Assembly (NCBI RefSeq): GCF_002994635.1
Contig: NZ_PVNL01000045.1
Span: forward strand, 1 to 64,000
Length of the DNA stretch: 64,000 nt
From: Enhygromyxa salina
GTDB lineage: Bacteria; Myxococcota_A; Polyangia; Nannocystales; Nannocystaceae
Direction of reading: 5' to 3'
Of the stretch, positions 9,210 through 17,825 are shown one piece after another (position 1 is the stretch's first letter; each line of letters starts with the position of its first letter). The notes below the pieces were generated by a model. That model did no database searches. It worked only from the letters and a program-made list of their open reading frames with translations, and was not told where the DNA came from. The position numbers and the translations under genes are program-made.

Positions 9210-11168
9210 ATGGCATTGACGGTCTTCGCTGAGCAGATGGGCTTCTTCCACAAGGGCTGCGGCGGCACGGGCGTCGGGCCGGTCGACGTGTGCCTGTCGC
9301 CGCCGCCAGGGCCGGTGCCGATCCCCTACGTCAACGTGCTGTTCGCCCAAGATCTGATCAAGGGCAGCAAGACCGTACGGATCGACGGCGAGCCCACCTT
9401 CCTCGAGGACGTGTCGATGACCTCGAAGAGCATCGGCGACGAGGGCGGCACGCTCGGCGGCAGCGTCGTGACCGGGGTGATCCTCAAGAACGGCTACTTC
9501 ACGGTGTGGTCGTCGACCGTGCAGATCGAGGGCCTCGGGGTCGCGCGCCACGGCGACATCATGGGCCACAACAGCGCCGGGGGCCCGCCGCCCTCCAACC
9601 TGAACTCGGGCGCGATCTGTCAGCCCGCCCAGGTCTCGGCCCCAGTGCCGGGTCCCGTCGCCTCCAAGCGGGCCGCCGAGGCCAAGGTCCTCGAGGCGAC
9701 CGGCCCCGGCGACTCCGAGCCGGCCAAGGTGATCCCCTGCGACTTCGAGAAGATCAGCATCAAGTGCAGCCACACTGGCAGCGGTGACGGCAAGCGCGGG
9801 TTTGGTCCGTTCGAGTACACCTTCAACGGCCAGATCAAGGACAACCTGCCGCGGCCCAAGAAGGGCTCGAAGACCGCGTTCGTCCCCAACATTCAGGTGA
9901 TCGCGGGCGAGGATGATCGCCGCGCCGACAAGGTCGAGATCGAGATCACCGGCGGCCCCGGGTACAGCTGCAGCCACTCGCACCCGCACGTGGCCGTGAC
10001 CAACCGGGCGACCGGCGAGGTCACCAAGCACGAGGGCAAGACCAAGCTCGAGCTCCCGCTGAAGTGCAAGAAGATCGAGCTGCCAGCGATCGCCTACATG
10101 AGCCCGGCGGCGGTGATCGGCTACTTCTTCTTCTCGCCCAAGTCGACCAATCGCTACATCGTCGAGGTCAGCTCGTGCGGGGTGCTCGAGGATCAGAGCC
10201 CCGGATTTCGCAAGCTCTCGCGCACGATCGACGTGTACTCGAGCGACAAGTACAAGCTCTCGCTCGAGATCCCGGCGATCAGCAAGCGCAACTACGCGAA
10301 CACGGCGACCAAGGCGCTCGCGCCCAACGCCAAGTGGGTCGACGGCAAGGACGACGGCTGGAACAAGAAGACCGACTGGGTCGACGACCCAAAGGCCCCA
10401 GGTGGTGCGCCGGTCCGCAAGCCGATCGCCGGGGTCGTCGGCGCCAGCATCTCGCTCACGCGCAACAGCGAGGACGTCAAAGCCACCGCCAAGCTCGGCG
10501 AGATCATCCAGGCGTTCGTCAACATCCAAAACGAGATCCAGTCGGTCATGAACTTCATCAAGAAGTTTCAGCCGCAGGTCGGCTGGAAGTTCGGGTTCTC
10601 GATTGGGTTCTTCACCGGAAGTCTGTCATTCGAGTGGGCGGCCAAGGAGGCCAAGAACCACACGGTCTTCAGGTGGTGGAAATTCGAGGCCGCGCTCACG
10701 CTGGTCTCGATCGAGCTCGAGGCCAGCTTTGGGGTCGACTTCAAGGTCTGGCGGTTCACCGTCACGACCCTGCTGTTCGGCAAGGTCTCGGGCGAGGCCA
10801 AGCTCAGCGCCTCGTGTGAAGCCACCCCCGAGAAGCCCGACTGGGGCACGCAGATCGGCGTCGAGATCAAGGGGGAGCTTGGGATCAAGGCCGCGCTCGG
10901 AGCCGACTGGGTCGCCGCCGCAGGCAAGATCGAGCTTGGCTTCCCGTTCGAAGCCTCGCCCAAGATCGACGACAAAGAGGGCTTGCAGATCGACTGGAAG
11001 CTGGCCTTCAACGGCCTCGAAGCCAACGTCACCGGCCACATCAAATTCGCGGGCAGCTTCGCCCGCAAGTGGGACATCATGGACAAGCGCACGCTCGGCC
11101 AGGGCACGTTCCCCAGCGGCGAGAAGCAGGCGACCGGGATCCCCAGCCCCCAAGGTGCGATCAAGTGA
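9210..11168 (+). CDS. PAAR-like (DUF4150) protein with long C-terminal region
   Basis: This is a 652-residue protein. Residues 1-135 are a PAAR-like DUF4150 domain: HKGCGGTGVG, VDVCLSPPPGPVPIPYVN, KGSKTVRIDGEP, SIGDEGGTLGGSVVTG and VARHGDIMGHN follow the family pattern. Such domains cap the spike of type VI secretion or related injection machines and carry effectors. Residues about 160-400 form a separate region with paired Cys, and 470-650 is a series of alternating amphipathic strands (FGFSIGFFTGSLSFEW, GVEIKGELGIKAALGADW) resembling a beta-barrel or beta-solenoid. I cannot assign a toxin activity. ATG at 9210 is the first codon before the domain. The downstream gene overlaps by GTGA, suggesting a cotranslated partner. 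Confidence 0.8.
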   Translation: MALTVFAEQMGFFHKGCGGTGVGPVDVCLSPPPGPVPIPYVNVLFAQDLIKGSKTVRIDGEPTFLEDVSMTSKSIGDEGGTLGGSVVTGVILKNGYFTVWSSTVQIEGLGVARHGDIMGHNSAGGPPPSNLNSGAICQPAQVSAPVPGPVASKRAAEAKVLEATGPGDSEPAKVIPCDFEKISIKCSHTGSGDGKRGFGPFEYTFNGQIKDNLPRPKKGSKTAFVPNIQVIAGEDDRRADKVEIEITGGPGYSCSHSHPHVAVTNRATGEVTKHEGKTKLELPLKCKKIELPAIAYMSPAAVIGYFFFSPKSTNRYIVEVSSCGVLEDQSPGFRKLSRTIDVYSSDKYKLSLEIPAISKRNYANTATKALAPNAKWVDGKDDGWNKKTDWVDDPKAPGGAPVRKPIAGVVGASISLTRNSEDVKATAKLGEIIQAFVNIQNEIQSVMNFIKKFQPQVGWKFGFSIGFFTGSLSFEWAAKEAKNHTVFRWWKFEAALTLVSIELEASFGVDFKVWRFTVTTLLFGKVSGEAKLSASCEATPEKPDWGTQIGVEIKGELGIKAALGADWVAAAGKIELGFPFEASPKIDDKEGLQIDWKLAFNGLEANVTGHIKFAGSFARKWDIMDKRTLGQGTFPSGEKQATGIPSPQGAIK

Positions 11169-11977
11169 GCAAGCCGATCTTCTATCTGCACGTGGAGGCC
11201 CGCGGCGTCCAGGCCGAGGTCCGACTCAACGACGCCCCGATCCTCGAGCTGTCTCTCGAGTATCCGCAGCACGCGTTCCCGACGATCAGCGAGTGGGTCA
11301 TCAACGGCGAGAACCTGCTGAGCGTGCACGTGGAGCAGGCCGACGAGTCCGCGCAGCTACGCATTACGCTGTGCCAGGCCTCGCTCGGCGACATCCCCGA
11401 GCCGGGCAGCGAGATCGAGCTGGCGATCGTCGAGTGGCCGCCGCCGCTGCTCGCTGCGGTCGGCGAGATCGCGGAGCCCCCCACACCGCCGCCGCCGATG
11501 CCCCCCGTGCTCAGCGCGGTCGGCTTCGCCGCGCACGCGTGGGCGCCCTGGTACTGGCAGAGCGCCCCACCCTTCACCGCTGATCGTCGCAGCGTGGCCG
11601 AGCTCACCACCTGGCTTCGCGACCTGCACGCGACCCTGGCCGCCGGCCAGATCGATCCGCTCGCGGCCAACAGCCGGTTCAAGTTCTCCGAGGTCGCGCC
11701 GATCTACGACATGACCAGCGCAGACGCGCAGACCCGACTCACACAGACATGGGCGCACATCAGCGCACAGACAGGCTGGGAGCTCGCGCCGTTCGACGAG
11801 GCGGATCTCGACCTGCGCGTGCGCTGTGACGGGCGCCTGATCGAGCCCTGTACCCGCGATGGGTTGCCGATCATTCGGCAGGTCCGACCGGTTGGGGGCG
11901 ATCGCTGGTCAATGCCGATCTTCGTTGCGCGAACCAATCGCGACTATGTCGCGGGGTACTTGGCGATCGTCCGCTGA
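11165..11977 (+). CDS. unknown protein coupled to the PAAR-like gene
   Basis: This is a 270-residue soluble protein whose GTG start overlaps the stop of the PAAR-like gene (GTGA). The N-terminal 110 residues are beta-rich (IFYLHVEARGVQAEVRLND, LLSVHVEQA), and a Pro-rich hinge (about residues 100-118) leads to a helical and beta C-terminal half (ELTTWLRDLHATLAAGQID, WSMPIFVARTNRDYVAGY). There is no signal peptide. The strict coupling suggests a chaperone, adaptor or immunity partner of the PAAR-like protein; this is inferred from position only, as I recognise no family. Confidence 0.6.
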   Translation: MSKPIFYLHVEARGVQAEVRLNDAPILELSLEYPQHAFPTISEWVINGENLLSVHVEQADESAQLRITLCQASLGDIPEPGSEIELAIVEWPPPLLAAVGEIAEPPTPPPPMPPVLSAVGFAAHAWAPWYWQSAPPFTADRRSVAELTTWLRDLHATLAAGQIDPLAANSRFKFSEVAPIYDMTSADAQTRLTQTWAHISAQTGWELAPFDEADLDLRVRCDGRLIEPCTRDGLPIIRQVRPVGGDRWSMPIFVARTNRDYVAGYLAIVR

Positions 11978-12102
11978 GTACAAGCGCCCACGGTCAGGGC
12001 GCACCCGCGGCTCCGCGTGTGAGTGTGCCGTCTTTGTGCCAGGCACCACGCATGTTGCAACTTCGCGAGTCCTGGTTGTAGAGTGCCGCGGGGGGTGTAC
12101 TC

Positions 12103-13461
12103 GTGAAGAAGTCAGCAATTATTTGTACTGTGAGTCTGGCGCTCGTCGCCTGCGGTGGAACCGGAGCCGAAGGTGACTCGGGAGCCGCCGAAGGCATCAG
12201 CGCCAGCGGCGAGACCGGCAACAGCAACAGCAACAGCGCCGAAGGTGTCGACAGCAACAGCGGCGACGGTGACGGCGACTCCGGTGACGGCGACAGCGAC
12301 TCCGGTGACGGCGACGGTGATCCCGGCGACGGCGACGGCGACACCGGCAACGAAAGCGGCAACCAGAAGTGGGACACGTTGACGGTCCCGGACGCCGCAT
12401 TCAACTGCGGTGCGGGTGGCGGCAACGAAGATCCCGAGTTCTCGTACCTGTGGGCGGCCAACAGCTCGCAGGGCACGATCACCAAGATCGACACCAAGAC
12501 CGTCACCGAGGTCGGCCGCTACCAGGTCCGCCCCGACGGCTCAGGCTCGCCCTCGCGCACCTCGGTCAGCCTCTCCGGCCACGTCGCGGTCGCCAGCCGC
12601 AGCGGTGGCGTGACCAAGATCTACGCCAACGAAGAGTTCTGCGAGGAGTCCAACGGGATGCCCGGCATCCAGACCTCCAACAACAACCAGGCCCTGCCGT
12701 GGGGCACCGAAGAGTGCGTCGCGTGGCACAAGCCCATGCAGTACGCCTCGCAGCGCCCGGTCGCCTGGGGTGCGGGTCAGTTCAACGACGGCACCTGCCT
12801 GTGGGAGGACGAGGAGCTGTGGACCGCCGCGACCCAGGGCCAGACCATCGACGTCTACGTGCTCGATGGTGAAGACGGCGCGACCAAAGAGATGATCACC
12901 CTGGAGGGGGTCGCCGCCGGCTACTACGGCATCTACGGCGGCGCAGTCGATGGTAACGGCGACTTCTGGGGCTCGCAGCTCGGCTCCGGCAAGCTGGTCC
13001 GGGTCAACCGCGTGGACATGACCTACGACATCTGGCAGATGCCCGTGAGTGGGTACGGCATGACCGTCGACTCCGAGGGCTACGTGTGGACCTGCAGCAG
13101 CAGCGTCGCCCGCTTCGACCCCATGACGGAGACCTGGCAGACCGCGAACGTCGGCGGCTACACCGGCTGCATGGCCGACGCAGGCGAAGACGGCCTGCTG
13201 TGGGTGTCGCAGGGCGGCAGCGGGGTCATCGGCGTCAACCGTGACACCTTGATGATCGAGAAGCAGTGGCAAGCCGGCGGTTCGTACGGCATCAGCATCG
13301 ACTTCGAGGGCTACGTGTGGGCCGTCGCCAACGGCAGCACCGCCAGCAAGATCGACCCCGAGACCGGGCAGTTCTGGACGTACAACGGGCTGGTGGGTGC
13401 GTACACGTACTCGGACATGACCGGCTACGCGCTCACCAACGTCGGCTCGCCCAGCGGCTGA
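12103..13461 (+). CDS. propeller lipoprotein with Gly-Asp linker
   Basis: This is a 452-residue surface lipoprotein. Signal peptide MKKSAIICTVSLALVAC carries lipobox LVAC, and a Ser/Asn-rich and GDGDSGDGD linker follows. The body is a beta-propeller of the NHL/YncE/virginiamycin-lyase kind, with repeats such as YLWAANSSQGTITKID, YGMTVDSEGYVWTCSSSVARFD, GLLWVSQGGSGVIGVN and YGISIDFEGYVWAVANGSTASKID. It is clearly paralogous to the protein at 23891-25288. The start is a GTG at 12103 behind GGGGG. These propellers usually bind ligands or proteins; an enzymatic role is not shown. A strong hairpin follows the stop. Confidence 0.8.
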   Translation: MKKSAIICTVSLALVACGGTGAEGDSGAAEGISASGETGNSNSNSAEGVDSNSGDGDGDSGDGDSDSGDGDGDPGDGDGDTGNESGNQKWDTLTVPDAAFNCGAGGGNEDPEFSYLWAANSSQGTITKIDTKTVTEVGRYQVRPDGSGSPSRTSVSLSGHVAVASRSGGVTKIYANEEFCEESNGMPGIQTSNNNQALPWGTEECVAWHKPMQYASQRPVAWGAGQFNDGTCLWEDEELWTAATQGQTIDVYVLDGEDGATKEMITLEGVAAGYYGIYGGAVDGNGDFWGSQLGSGKLVRVNRVDMTYDIWQMPVSGYGMTVDSEGYVWTCSSSVARFDPMTETWQTANVGGYTGCMADAGEDGLLWVSQGGSGVIGVNRDTLMIEKQWQAGGSYGISIDFEGYVWAVANGSTASKIDPETGQFWTYNGLVGAYTYSDMTGYALTNVGSPSG

Positions 13462-13492
13462 TCTCGCTGGTCGCTCAGCTAAGGCGTTTCGC

Positions 13493-13516
13493 GGCGGGCC
13501 AGACATCTGGCCCGCC
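13493..13516 (+). terminator. hairpin after the propeller lipoprotein gene
   Basis: GGCGGGCCAGA at 13493-13503 is perfectly complementary to TCTGGCCCGCC at 13506-13516, with an effective loop of about 6-8 bases, starting 31 bases after the stop at 13461. It is GC-rich without a T-run, so it is terminator-like rather than certain. Confidence 0.5.
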
Positions 13517-13719
13517 CGCGTTCCGGCCGACGCCCGGCGATGAGGGATCAGCTCCAGCTGCTCGCGCTGAGTGGGATCGTCCACGTCTGACCGCGCTCGT
13601 CGATGTACTCGATCTCGAACGGCTCGAGCAGCCATGTGTCTCGGCGCTTCGAGATCTGGATCTCCCCCGAGTTCGAAATGGCCGCCAGTCCTTGCACGCA
13701 GCGGCGAGTTTCGGCCGGT

Positions 13720-14022
13720 TTGGATGTTCCACACGCGGTCTTGAATCTCGTCGATCGCACCGCGCAGGTCCTCGAGTTTGTCCGTGGCGACGAAGCGCCG
13801 CAGAAAGTCACCCGAAGTGGTCGGGTCCGGTGCTCGGACAGCGCCGAGCATCTTCAGCAGCGCTGGGTCCTGCTGGATGAGCGACATGTCCTCGAGACAG
13901 GTGCCCCCGGCGTAGAGCATCAGCGCCTGCGACACGACGTGGTCCGACTCGTGGTAGGGTACGTGACGCCTGAAAACCTCGACGCGCTCGTCGAGGAGTT
14001 CGGGGACCTTGAAGCTAGCGAG
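13720..14022 (-). pseudogene. IS1380-type transposase remnant
   Basis: The minus strand codes about 100 residues of the N-terminal part of an IS1380-family transposase: YHESDHVVSQALMLYAGGTC, then LEDMSLIQQDPALLKMLGAV, then PDPTTSGDFLRRF and IDEIQDRVW. An in-frame stop (14023-14025) precedes it, the frame degenerates after 13720, and the catalytic core is missing, so it is a dead fragment. A different minus frame at about 13548-13690 reads like a short native protein end (TWLLEPFEIEYIDERGQTW), possibly the tail of another disrupted gene. No terminal inverted repeats were found. The region 13462-14040 otherwise holds no gene. Confidence 0.7.
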
Positions 14023-14040
14023 CTAGCCGCCGAGATCGGA

Positions 14041-15036
14041 TCACCCGACTCCAAGCAGCCGCAGGCACGCGTCAAACCACGCGCACTCCTGCGGCTGCTC
14101 TAATTCGTCGCACAGCTCCGCCAGCCGTTGCCAGCGCTCGACCAGCGACACCCCGCTGACCACCCACAGCTTGCGCAGGCACACCGGGCACAGGTGCAGC
14201 GGCGCGCGATCGATGTCCGCGATCCCAGCGGTCGCGTTCATCAAGCAGTGGAAGTGCACGCAGTGGCGCAGCCCAAACATGTGGGCGACCTCGTGGGCGA
14301 GCACGCGCAGCGCTCGAGCGCGGATCGTCGCTTCAAACGCCGGCCCGCGAGCCTCCGTGTCGTCGAACCCAGGGTCATAGCGAAGCATGCTGTGCACGCC
14401 CACGCGCTTGTCGACCGAGGCGTAGCCAAACACCCACGCGGCGTCCTCAGCGTAGAGATCCTCGAGAGTCAGGGCGACCACGCAGGTCGCGTCGGCGGGC
14501 CGACGCTGGCGTACCCACTCGAGTAGCGCGGCCGCGTCGAGCTGGCGGCGTCCATCGAGCTCGCGCGCGGGCAAGCGCTCGAGCGGCTCGTCCGTCATCG
14601 CGGGCAGGATCGTCGTCGGCAACCCAAACCACGCCGAGATGAAGCGGGCGAGCAGCTCGGGCTCGGGGCTGCGGACCAATCGAACGGCGTCGTACTCGAC
14701 GACGAACCCGCGCGGGTACTCCCCGATCGGCAAGATCGCGATGGTGCGCGCGTCGGGCCGCGGCCGCGGTGGGTGCTCGGCCAGGAACTCGGCGAAGCTC
14801 TGCGGCGGCTCACCTGAAGCCGTGACGCTCCGCGGCGGCGGAGCATGACCGGTCAAACTAAACGCCGGCCGCAACACCGCTGGAATGTCATCGAGGGATC
14901 CCAGCGGACTCGCGGGCGCGGGCGCGGGCGCGGCGGTCGGCAGTTCGGGAGCATCGTCGCGGGCCGCAAGCTCGGGCTTGGCCCGCTCGCAGGCGCCAAC
15001 TCCGAGCGCCAGGATCAAGAACTCGCGCCGCCGCAT
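14041..15036 (-). CDS. archaemetzincin-like zinc metalloprotease lipoprotein
   Basis: This is a 331-residue peptidase M54-like protein. The zinc site HEVAHMFGLRH is followed by CVHFHCLMN, and CPVCLRKL supplies the second Cys pair of the zinc-finger-like site, so the catalytic and structural metal motifs are intact. The N-terminus MRRREFLILALGVGACER looks like a lipoprotein signal (lipobox VGAC) with an RR pair; a Pro/Ala-rich spacer of about 60 residues precedes the catalytic domain (PDARTIAILPIGEY, then the metal site). Archaemetzincins are generally cytoplasmic and of uncertain substrate, so the export signal is unusual. The gene is preceded on the minus strand by SRPBCC and TauE-like genes. 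Confidence 0.85.
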   Translation of the reverse strand: MRRREFLILALGVGACERAKPELAARDDAPELPTAAPAPAPASPLGSLDDIPAVLRPAFSLTGHAPPPRSVTASGEPPQSFAEFLAEHPPRPRPDARTIAILPIGEYPRGFVVEYDAVRLVRSPEPELLARFISAWFGLPTTILPAMTDEPLERLPARELDGRRQLDAAALLEWVRQRRPADATCVVALTLEDLYAEDAAWVFGYASVDKRVGVHSMLRYDPGFDDTEARGPAFEATIRARALRVLAHEVAHMFGLRHCVHFHCLMNATAGIADIDRAPLHLCPVCLRKLWVVSGVSLVERWQRLAELCDELEQPQECAWFDACLRLLGVG

Positions 15037-15080
15037 CGCCGGTCGAGTCTCGCACGCCCGGTGCCCACGCGCGGGCGAGC

Positions 15081-15533
15081 TCAGCCGGCCTCAGCCCGGC
15101 GCTTGAGCGCGGCCCCGAGCCGGTCGAAGCCCCGCTGGACCTTGCCACCGAACAACAGCTCGACGATCGGCGAGAGCAGCCCGGCGAACGCGTCCTCGCT
15201 GACGTAGCGACTGCGCTGGTCCCCGAGCACCTCGACCCGCTGAATTCGCTCGGCCCTAAAGAACCACGCCGGACCGATCGTCATGCCCCAGCGCAGCTCC
15301 TGGCCGGGCGCCCAGCGACGCAGGATCTCGACCTGCCTGCGCGGCTTGGCGCCGTCAAAGCTGACGTGCAGCACGATCGGCTCCCCGACGACGAAGCTCG
15401 TCTCGATCCGCGGGGTGAACGGGTTCCAGTCCGGGTACGCGTCGAGGTCCTCGAGGATCGCCCAGACCCGGTCGGCGCTGGCGGTGATCTCGACGCGCGT
15501 CGCAAACAGCTTGGCCACGCCGATGCGTAGCAA
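15081..15533 (-). CDS. SRPBCC-fold protein
   Basis: This is a 150-residue START/Bet v1-like (SRPBCC) domain: EITASADRVWAILEDLDAYP is the opening strand and helix, WNPFTPRIETSF the following region, and FAGLLSPIVELLFGGKVQRG the long C-terminal helix. The fold forms a hydrophobic pocket for lipids or polyketides, or acts as a cyclase-like or stress protein. It lies 21 bp after the TauE/SafE-like gene on the same strand and probably shares its transcript. An alternative GTG start at 15518 lies closer to the domain edge. The ligand is unknown. Confidence 0.8.
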   Translation of the reverse strand: MLRIGVAKLFATRVEITASADRVWAILEDLDAYPDWNPFTPRIETSFVVGEPIVLHVSFDGAKPRRQVEILRRWAPGQELRWGMTIGPAWFFRAERIQRVEVLGDQRSRYVSEDAFAGLLSPIVELLFGGKVQRGFDRLGAALKRRAEAG

Positions 15534-15554
15534 GAAAAGGCCCCGCAGGCACCG

Positions 15555-16331
15555 CTATAGATTGGTGACCAGCTCGAACACGCCCAGGCCCAGGATCGCC
15601 GCGAGCAGCACGCGCTGGCCCGCGTGCTCGCCAAACCGAGCCTGAATCCGAGCGCGCACGCGCGGCCCCAGCCCGTAGCCCAGCAGCATCATCGGCAGCG
15701 CGAAGGCGGCGAGCATGAGCACCTCGTGGGTCCACAGCCCGGCCAGCCCGTGGCCCGCGATCGTGACCAGACCCAGGGGCAAAAACAGCGCTTGAAAGTT
15801 GATGCGCAGGGTCTCGCTGGACCAGCCGCGCAACGCCGCGTAGGCCAGCAGCGGCGGACCAGCGATGTCGAACGCGGCCGAGCTCGCGCCGGTGACCAGG
15901 CCAAACCCGAGGTCGCGGATCCACGCGTGGGCGCCCGCTCGCTCGGCCGTGACCGCGGGTTCAGGCGCGATCCGACCCGCGGGCGACAGCAGCCGCCACG
16001 CACCAAAACCGAGCAACAGCACGGCGAGGCCCCGGTGGGCCCAGACGGGTGGCAGCGCGACCAGTACATACAGCCCGAGCGGGACCCCAGCGACGGCGCC
16101 GAGCAGCAGCCGCGCCACCGTCCAGGTCTCGATCGCGCTGGGCCGCTCACGCACCAGCAGCAGCGCGATCGCGGTGCCTGCCAGCGCGAGCACCGGGGCG
16201 CCGCGCTCGAGGCCGATCAGCGCCGCGAGCAGCGGGATCGCAAACATCGCGTCGCCGAAGCCGAACACGGCGCGCAGCAACATCGCGATCAAGATGACGC
16301 CGAGCACCGCGCTGATCAGGGCCGGGGACAT
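15555..16331 (-). CDS. TauE/SafE-family membrane permease
   Basis: This is a 258-residue integral membrane protein with about eight helices and the two-fold repeat of the TauE/SafE (sulfite exporter/anion permease) family: an N-terminal repeat beginning VLGVILIAMLLRAVFGFGDA and a second near VTGASSAAFDIAGPPLLAYA. Charged loops are short. It probably exports organosulfur or other anions, but the substrate cannot be read. It is followed closely by an SRPBCC gene. ATG at 16331 directly precedes the first helix. Confidence 0.82.
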   Translation of the reverse strand: MSPALISAVLGVILIAMLLRAVFGFGDAMFAIPLLAALIGLERGAPVLALAGTAIALLLVRERPSAIETWTVARLLLGAVAGVPLGLYVLVALPPVWAHRGLAVLLLGFGAWRLLSPAGRIAPEPAVTAERAGAHAWIRDLGFGLVTGASSAAFDIAGPPLLAYAALRGWSSETLRINFQALFLPLGLVTIAGHGLAGLWTHEVLMLAAFALPMMLLGYGLGPRVRARIQARFGEHAGQRVLLAAILGLGVFELVTNL

Positions 16332-16367
16332 GCGGGGGCGCAGAGTAGCCGGTCCCGGCCAAGTTCG

Positions 16368-16931
16368 TCAGTCGCCGAGCTTGGCGAAGTCGGCGAGCGT
16401 CCACGTGTTGGCGCCATGGTTGTGGAGGTGAAACGTCACGGTCGCGCCCGGCTCGGCCGCGACCGTGCTCGCAAACTGGATCGATTGGGCATCCGAGGCT
16501 CCCGGGATCTCGACGTGGGTCTCCCACACCAGCGCGCCGTCGATCAGCAGCGCGAGGTGGCCGGTGGCCGGCTGGTGGGCGATCAGCGACTGCCACCAGA
16601 CCTGGACACGCAGCTGGTCACCAACCTCGATCGGCTCGGCCAGCGGCTGCTCGACGCTGAAGTAGTTGCACCCGCTGGTCGAGACCTCGAGGGTTCCGAA
16701 CTCCTCCCCCCAGGCGGTGGGCGGGCAGATCGTCTGGGCGGGGCGGTGGTCGGCGAGCGGATCGTCCTGCGGCGCGGTCGGCGTCCAGTCCTCGGCGAAC
16801 ACGAGCGGGCGCGGTTCGGTGTCGATCTCGCGCGGGGCTTCGTCGATCGGCTCGGCCACGTCACAGGCCGAGGCGAGGGTCAGGACTAACGCGGCGGTGC
16901 TGAGCAGCAGGAGGATCGCGGTGGCGCGCAT
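16368..16931 (-). CDS. putative lipoprotein, unknown function
   Basis: This is a 187-residue exported protein. ATG at 16931 gives a clean signal peptide with lipobox LASAC near residues 19-23; six upstream codons are also open. After an acidic linker the mature part is predicted all-beta (LRVQVWWQSLIAHQP, HLALLIDGALVWETHVEI, TVTFHLHNHGANTWTLADF), like a carbohydrate-binding or galactose-binding jelly roll. No catalytic motif is visible. It ends 36 bp upstream of the TauE-like gene in the same direction. Confidence 0.6.
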   Translation of the reverse strand: MRATAILLLLSTAALVLTLASACDVAEPIDEAPREIDTEPRPLVFAEDWTPTAPQDDPLADHRPAQTICPPTAWGEEFGTLEVSTSGCNYFSVEQPLAEPIEVGDQLRVQVWWQSLIAHQPATGHLALLIDGALVWETHVEIPGASDAQSIQFASTVAAEPGATVTFHLHNHGANTWTLADFAKLGD

Positions 16932-17028
16932 GGTTGATCGACGCAACACCGCCAGGCCGGGCGAGTGTCACCTGCGGTGAGATATCGACTGTCCAGCGGC
17001 AGGCCCGCCGACGTGCTAATCAGCTGAG

Positions 17029-17811
17029 ATGCCGGATCAGAATCCCCCGGACCTCGAGCTCTGCCGTCGCTACCTGGCCCTGCGACCGCCGCCAGGCCGG
17101 CTGCTCTTGTGCGGCGTGACCGGCAGCCACCACTACGGGTTCTCTTCGGCCGACAGCGACATCGATCTCAAGGGCATCCACCAGGCCCCGACCGAGCAGA
17201 TCCTGTCGTTGTTTCCCGGCCGCGACAACCACGACGCGCTCGAGGACTTCGAGGGGGTCGAGTGCGACCTCACCACCAACGAGCTGTCGCAGGCGCTCCG
17301 GCTGCTGATCAAGGGCAACGGCAACCTCCACGAGCGCCTCGCTACGCCGTTTCAGCTGGTCGAGAGCCAGCTCGTCGCCGAGCTTCAGGACCTGGGGTTG
17401 CGCGCGCGCAGCCGGGCCAGCCACGGGCACTATCGCGGCTACCTCCACGGCATGCGGCGCGAGCACCTCAAGCAGGATCCGCCCCGGGCCAAGTCCCTGC
17501 TCTACACGTTCCGGGTGGCCCTGACCGGCATCCACCTGCTCGAGACCGGAGAGCTCGTCGCCCACCTGCCCAGCCTCGCGCCGGAGTACGGGTTTGCCGA
17601 GGTGCTCGAGCTGGCCGAGGTCAAGATCGCGGGCGCGGAGAAGGAGCCCGCACCCGAGCCGCTGGCGACCGAGCTGCGGGCGCGCTGGCCCGAGCTCGAG
17701 GAGCGGTTGGACGCCGCCCGAGATCGCAGCCCGCTGCCCGAGCAGGCTACCAACGTCGACGAGATCGAGGCGTGGCTGGTCGCCCGCCGACGCGAGGGCT
17801 TTGGATCCTGA
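17029..17811 (+). CDS. predicted nucleotidyltransferase (YcgL/RlaP-like)
   Basis: This is a 260-residue protein of the DNA polymerase beta superfamily. GVTGSHHYGFSSADSDIDLK is the hallmark: the GS pair is followed by the DSDID metal-binding aspartates, and a third acidic position lies in EGVECDL. The C-terminal half is helical (AKSLLYTFRVALTGIHLLETG). This matches the predicted nucleotidyltransferase family PF10127, reported to modify RNA in phage and found widely in bacteria. It is convergent with the operon at 17826-20999, with only 14 bp between the stops. The substrate is unknown. Confidence 0.8.
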   Translation: MPDQNPPDLELCRRYLALRPPPGRLLLCGVTGSHHYGFSSADSDIDLKGIHQAPTEQILSLFPGRDNHDALEDFEGVECDLTTNELSQALRLLIKGNGNLHERLATPFQLVESQLVAELQDLGLRARSRASHGHYRGYLHGMRREHLKQDPPRAKSLLYTFRVALTGIHLLETGELVAHLPSLAPEYGFAEVLELAEVKIAGAEKEPAPEPLATELRARWPELEERLDAARDRSPLPEQATNVDEIEAWLVARRREGFGS

Positions 17812-17825
17812 CTCGACGCCTCGGT

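Noticed and set aside
12541-13935. Minus-strand frame of 464 codons as a whole gene
   Set aside because: Only its first 72 codons look like protein (transposase fragment); the rest is antisense to the propeller lipoprotein.
15624-16889. A 421-codon plus-strand frame
   Set aside because: It is antisense to the TauE/SafE and lipoprotein genes; Gln/Arg/His-rich shadow composition.
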